Shown here: in pieces, positions 21,727 to 22,574 of the stretch | Position numbering within the stretch: position 1 is the stretch's first letter | Layout: the number at the start of each line of letters is the position of its first letter | IMG/VR virus record: IMGVR_UViG_3300031463_000237 | Coordinates: 1-22,574 of that record | From: a virus | DNA: 22,574 bases | Strand: one strand, 5' to 3' | Translations under genes and position numbers: made by a program | Notes under the pieces: generated by a model | Seen by the model: the letters and a program-made list of their open reading frames with translations, nothing else | What the model was told of the DNA's origin: nothing | The model's database searches: none

Positions 21727-21857
21727 GTTTTTTGAGTGCTTGGTCTCCAGCCAAATTTATTCCTCAAGGTTCCATAAACATAGGCATCTTTCCTTTTACC
21801 TTTGAGGCCTTTCCTTCTAGCTTCCTCTTCAAGCATTCGTTCCGCCCATTTTGGCAT
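21723..21857 (-). CDS. 44-aa basic head-module protein
   Basis: MPKWAERMLEEEARRKGLKG, then KRKDAYVYGTLRNKFGWRPS: a helix rich in Glu/Arg, a basic turn and an aromatic end. The ribosome site is strong (GGAGGAG, 8-9 bases before ATG). It overlaps the next gene by ATGA. Small basic proteins of this kind occur next to portal/scaffold genes in many tailed phages; a specific function is not known. Confidence 0.65.
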   Translation of the reverse strand: MPKWAERMLEEEARRKGLKGKRKDAYVYGTLRNKFGWRPSTQKT

Positions 21858-21858
21858 T

Positions 21859-21973
21859 TTACTTTCTCCTCCATCTTCTAAGCATGAGAGCAAATCTAGC
21901 CCTAGCGCCTATTTTGTAGTTGCCCTGGCTTTTTGATTGCTCTCTGAATAAGTCTCTCTTTATATTTACCCAT
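21859..21973 (-). pseudogene. Small basic phage protein split by a +1 frame change
   Basis: The first frame (ATG at 21973) gives MGKYKERLIQRAIKKPGQLQ and stops after 23 aa (21902). The next frame carries GNYKIGARARFALMLRRWRR and K, then stops at 21859. A +1 shift at the Gly codon (CCA GGG C AAC) would join them into a 37-aa protein of the 'IKKPG...GARAR.ALML' type that is common beside portal genes in tailed phages. Either a programmed +1 shift (GGG slipping to GGC), a sequencing/assembly indel or a decayed gene. The start overlaps the end of the portal gene; GGAGGTGGAATGC gives a ribosome site nearby. Confidence 0.45.
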
Positions 21974-22574
21974 TTTGCATTCCACCTCCTTGTCCTATCT
22001 GGCCATTGGGTATTGGAGTTGGCACTCCCTGTCCCGAAGTGCCAACACCCAAAGCTGGAGTTGCTTGCTTGCTTATTTCTTGTGCTATTGCTCCTGCTAG
22101 TTCCGGATTAGTCTGTGAGATTTGCTGAATAAATTGTTGAACTCCCTTCTTTTGGATTTCCTGAATCGAAGTTAAATAACGATCAGCATCTTTCTTGCCA
22201 AAACCATTTTGAAGTGTATCTTTCCAAATCTCTAGTAAGTTTAATAGACCTGGATGAAGTCTCTCACTGTTTAGGGCGGTGTCAAGTAGATCAAGTGCAT
22301 CCTGTTTCATTTGTACTTTATTGATCGAAAGCGATTCAACTTCAATATCAAGCTTTGCTAGTAAATGATCATCTGCCAAGACTGAAAGGACTTGTTGATT
22401 AACATTCGCATCCTCACCGAATACCTCTTTAGTTAGTGGATCATCGGGCTTCCAGTTAACCCCGATCTGTTTAAGTTGGAAGAGAATAATTTGCCTGATA
22501 AACCTAGCAATCTTCTTTCTCTTGCGTCGCACATTCCTATCGGCTGCTTCAGCATAAACTGCAATGCCTCTCGG
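21966..22574 (-). CDS. Portal protein, C-terminal part (5' end outside window)
   Basis: An open frame of 202 aa that continues past the right edge; an internal GTG (22532) is not a real start. RGIAVYAEAADRNVRRKRKK, then IARFIRQIILFQLKQI, is the arginine-rich helical crown/stem junction found near the end of podovirus-type portal proteins. It is followed by a helical domain (NQQVLSVLADDHLLAKLDIE) and a flexible Gln/Gly/Pro tail (IPNGQIGQGGGMQNG). Portals form the ring through which DNA is packaged and ejected. Position before scaffold and capsid genes agrees. The large terminase gene would be expected beyond the window. Confidence 0.7.
   Translation of the reverse strand, partial: PRGIAVYAEAADRNVRRKRKKIARFIRQIILFQLKQIGVNWKPDDPLTKEVFGEDANVNQQVLSVLADDHLLAKLDIEVESLSINKVQMKQDALDLLDTALNSERLHPGLLNLLEIWKDTLQNGFGKKDADRYLTSIQEIQKKGVQQFIQQISQTNPELAGAIAQEISKQATPALGVGTSGQGVPTPIPNGQIGQGGGMQNG

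Noticed and set aside
21923-21935. Classic -1 slippery site (CAAAAAG) in the split small ORF
   Set aside because: The preceding base is C, and a -1 shift leads to the wrong frame; only +1 (or -2) joins the two halves.
1-22574. Recoded UGA (code 4 or 25) as in some Patescibacteria
   Set aside because: TGA is the stop in several ATGA overlaps (393, 7303, 7437, 21723) where reading through would fuse unrelated proteins.
1-22574. CRISPR array, insertion sequence or diversity-generating retroelement
   Set aside because: No spaced direct repeats, transposase, reverse transcriptase or template/variable repeat pair was seen.
22532-22574. GTG at 22532 as the start of a separate 188-aa gene
   Set aside because: The frame stays open to the window edge with portal-like sequence before it, so the GTG is internal to a longer portal gene.

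Overview
The window looks like the right-hand part of a podovirus-like tailed phage or prophage (Caudoviricetes), joined to a block of plasmid/conjugation-type replication genes and ending next to a tRNA-Lys gene. Base composition is moderately AT-rich. TGA is used as a true stop, including in several ATGA stop/start overlaps, so the standard bacterial code applies. Ser/Thr/Pro 'PTDT' linkers in a membrane regulator, an unusual extended Shine-Dalgarno and gene families of a Chloroflexota/Patescibacteria flavour suggest such a host. That assignment is inference only.

Left flank (1-180): a tRNA-Lys(CTT) on the + strand with its own extended -10 promoter, probably host chromosome. Replication/transfer block (181-4670, all on the - strand, read right to left): two small membrane proteins, a replication-relaxation-like winged-helix protein, a VirD4/TraG-type coupling ATPase, a 56-aa zinc-ribbon protein missed by length-limited ORF calling, an AEP primase fused to a CHC2 zinc finger, and an excisionase-type HTH protein abutting the tRNA side. 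No integrase is visible.

A single + strand gene (4759-5922) encodes a LuxR/sigma-4-like HTH, one transmembrane helix, a PT-rich linker and an extracytoplasmic LamG-like domain, which is the layout of a membrane-bound one-component regulator. It separates the replication block from the phage block.

Phage block (5914-22574, almost all on the - strand, so transcription runs from high to low coordinates). It begins with the C-terminal part of the portal, a small ORF split by a frame change, a 44-aa protein, a zinc-binding protein, the scaffold, the major capsid protein and a decoration-like protein. These are followed by a GT-A glycosyltransferase, a 52-aa Lys/Pro-rich protein, a 357-aa coiled-coil protein and a 1354-aa virion/ejection-type protein. 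The distal genes are a tail adaptor, a nozzle-like protein with an FN3-like insertion, two fibre-type proteins, and a lysis cluster with a CHAP endolysin surrounded by seven small single- or double-span membrane proteins. Adaptor plus nozzle, with no tape measure or tail tube, argues for a short-tailed virion.

The most interesting signals are: (i) a recurrent intergenic CCTTATAA element lying exactly 28 nt from three start codons that lack a good Shine-Dalgarno; (ii) a divergent gene pair at 17740/17758 sharing one symmetric -10 element, so that both mRNAs would be leaderless, one encoding a candidate moron membrane protein; (iii) the phage/conjugation hybrid layout; (iv) the AEP-CHC2 primase; (v) the membrane-tethered LamG regulator; (vi) a conserved-looking small ORF needing a +1 shift; and (vii) a scaffold gene with no conventional, well-spaced start codon.
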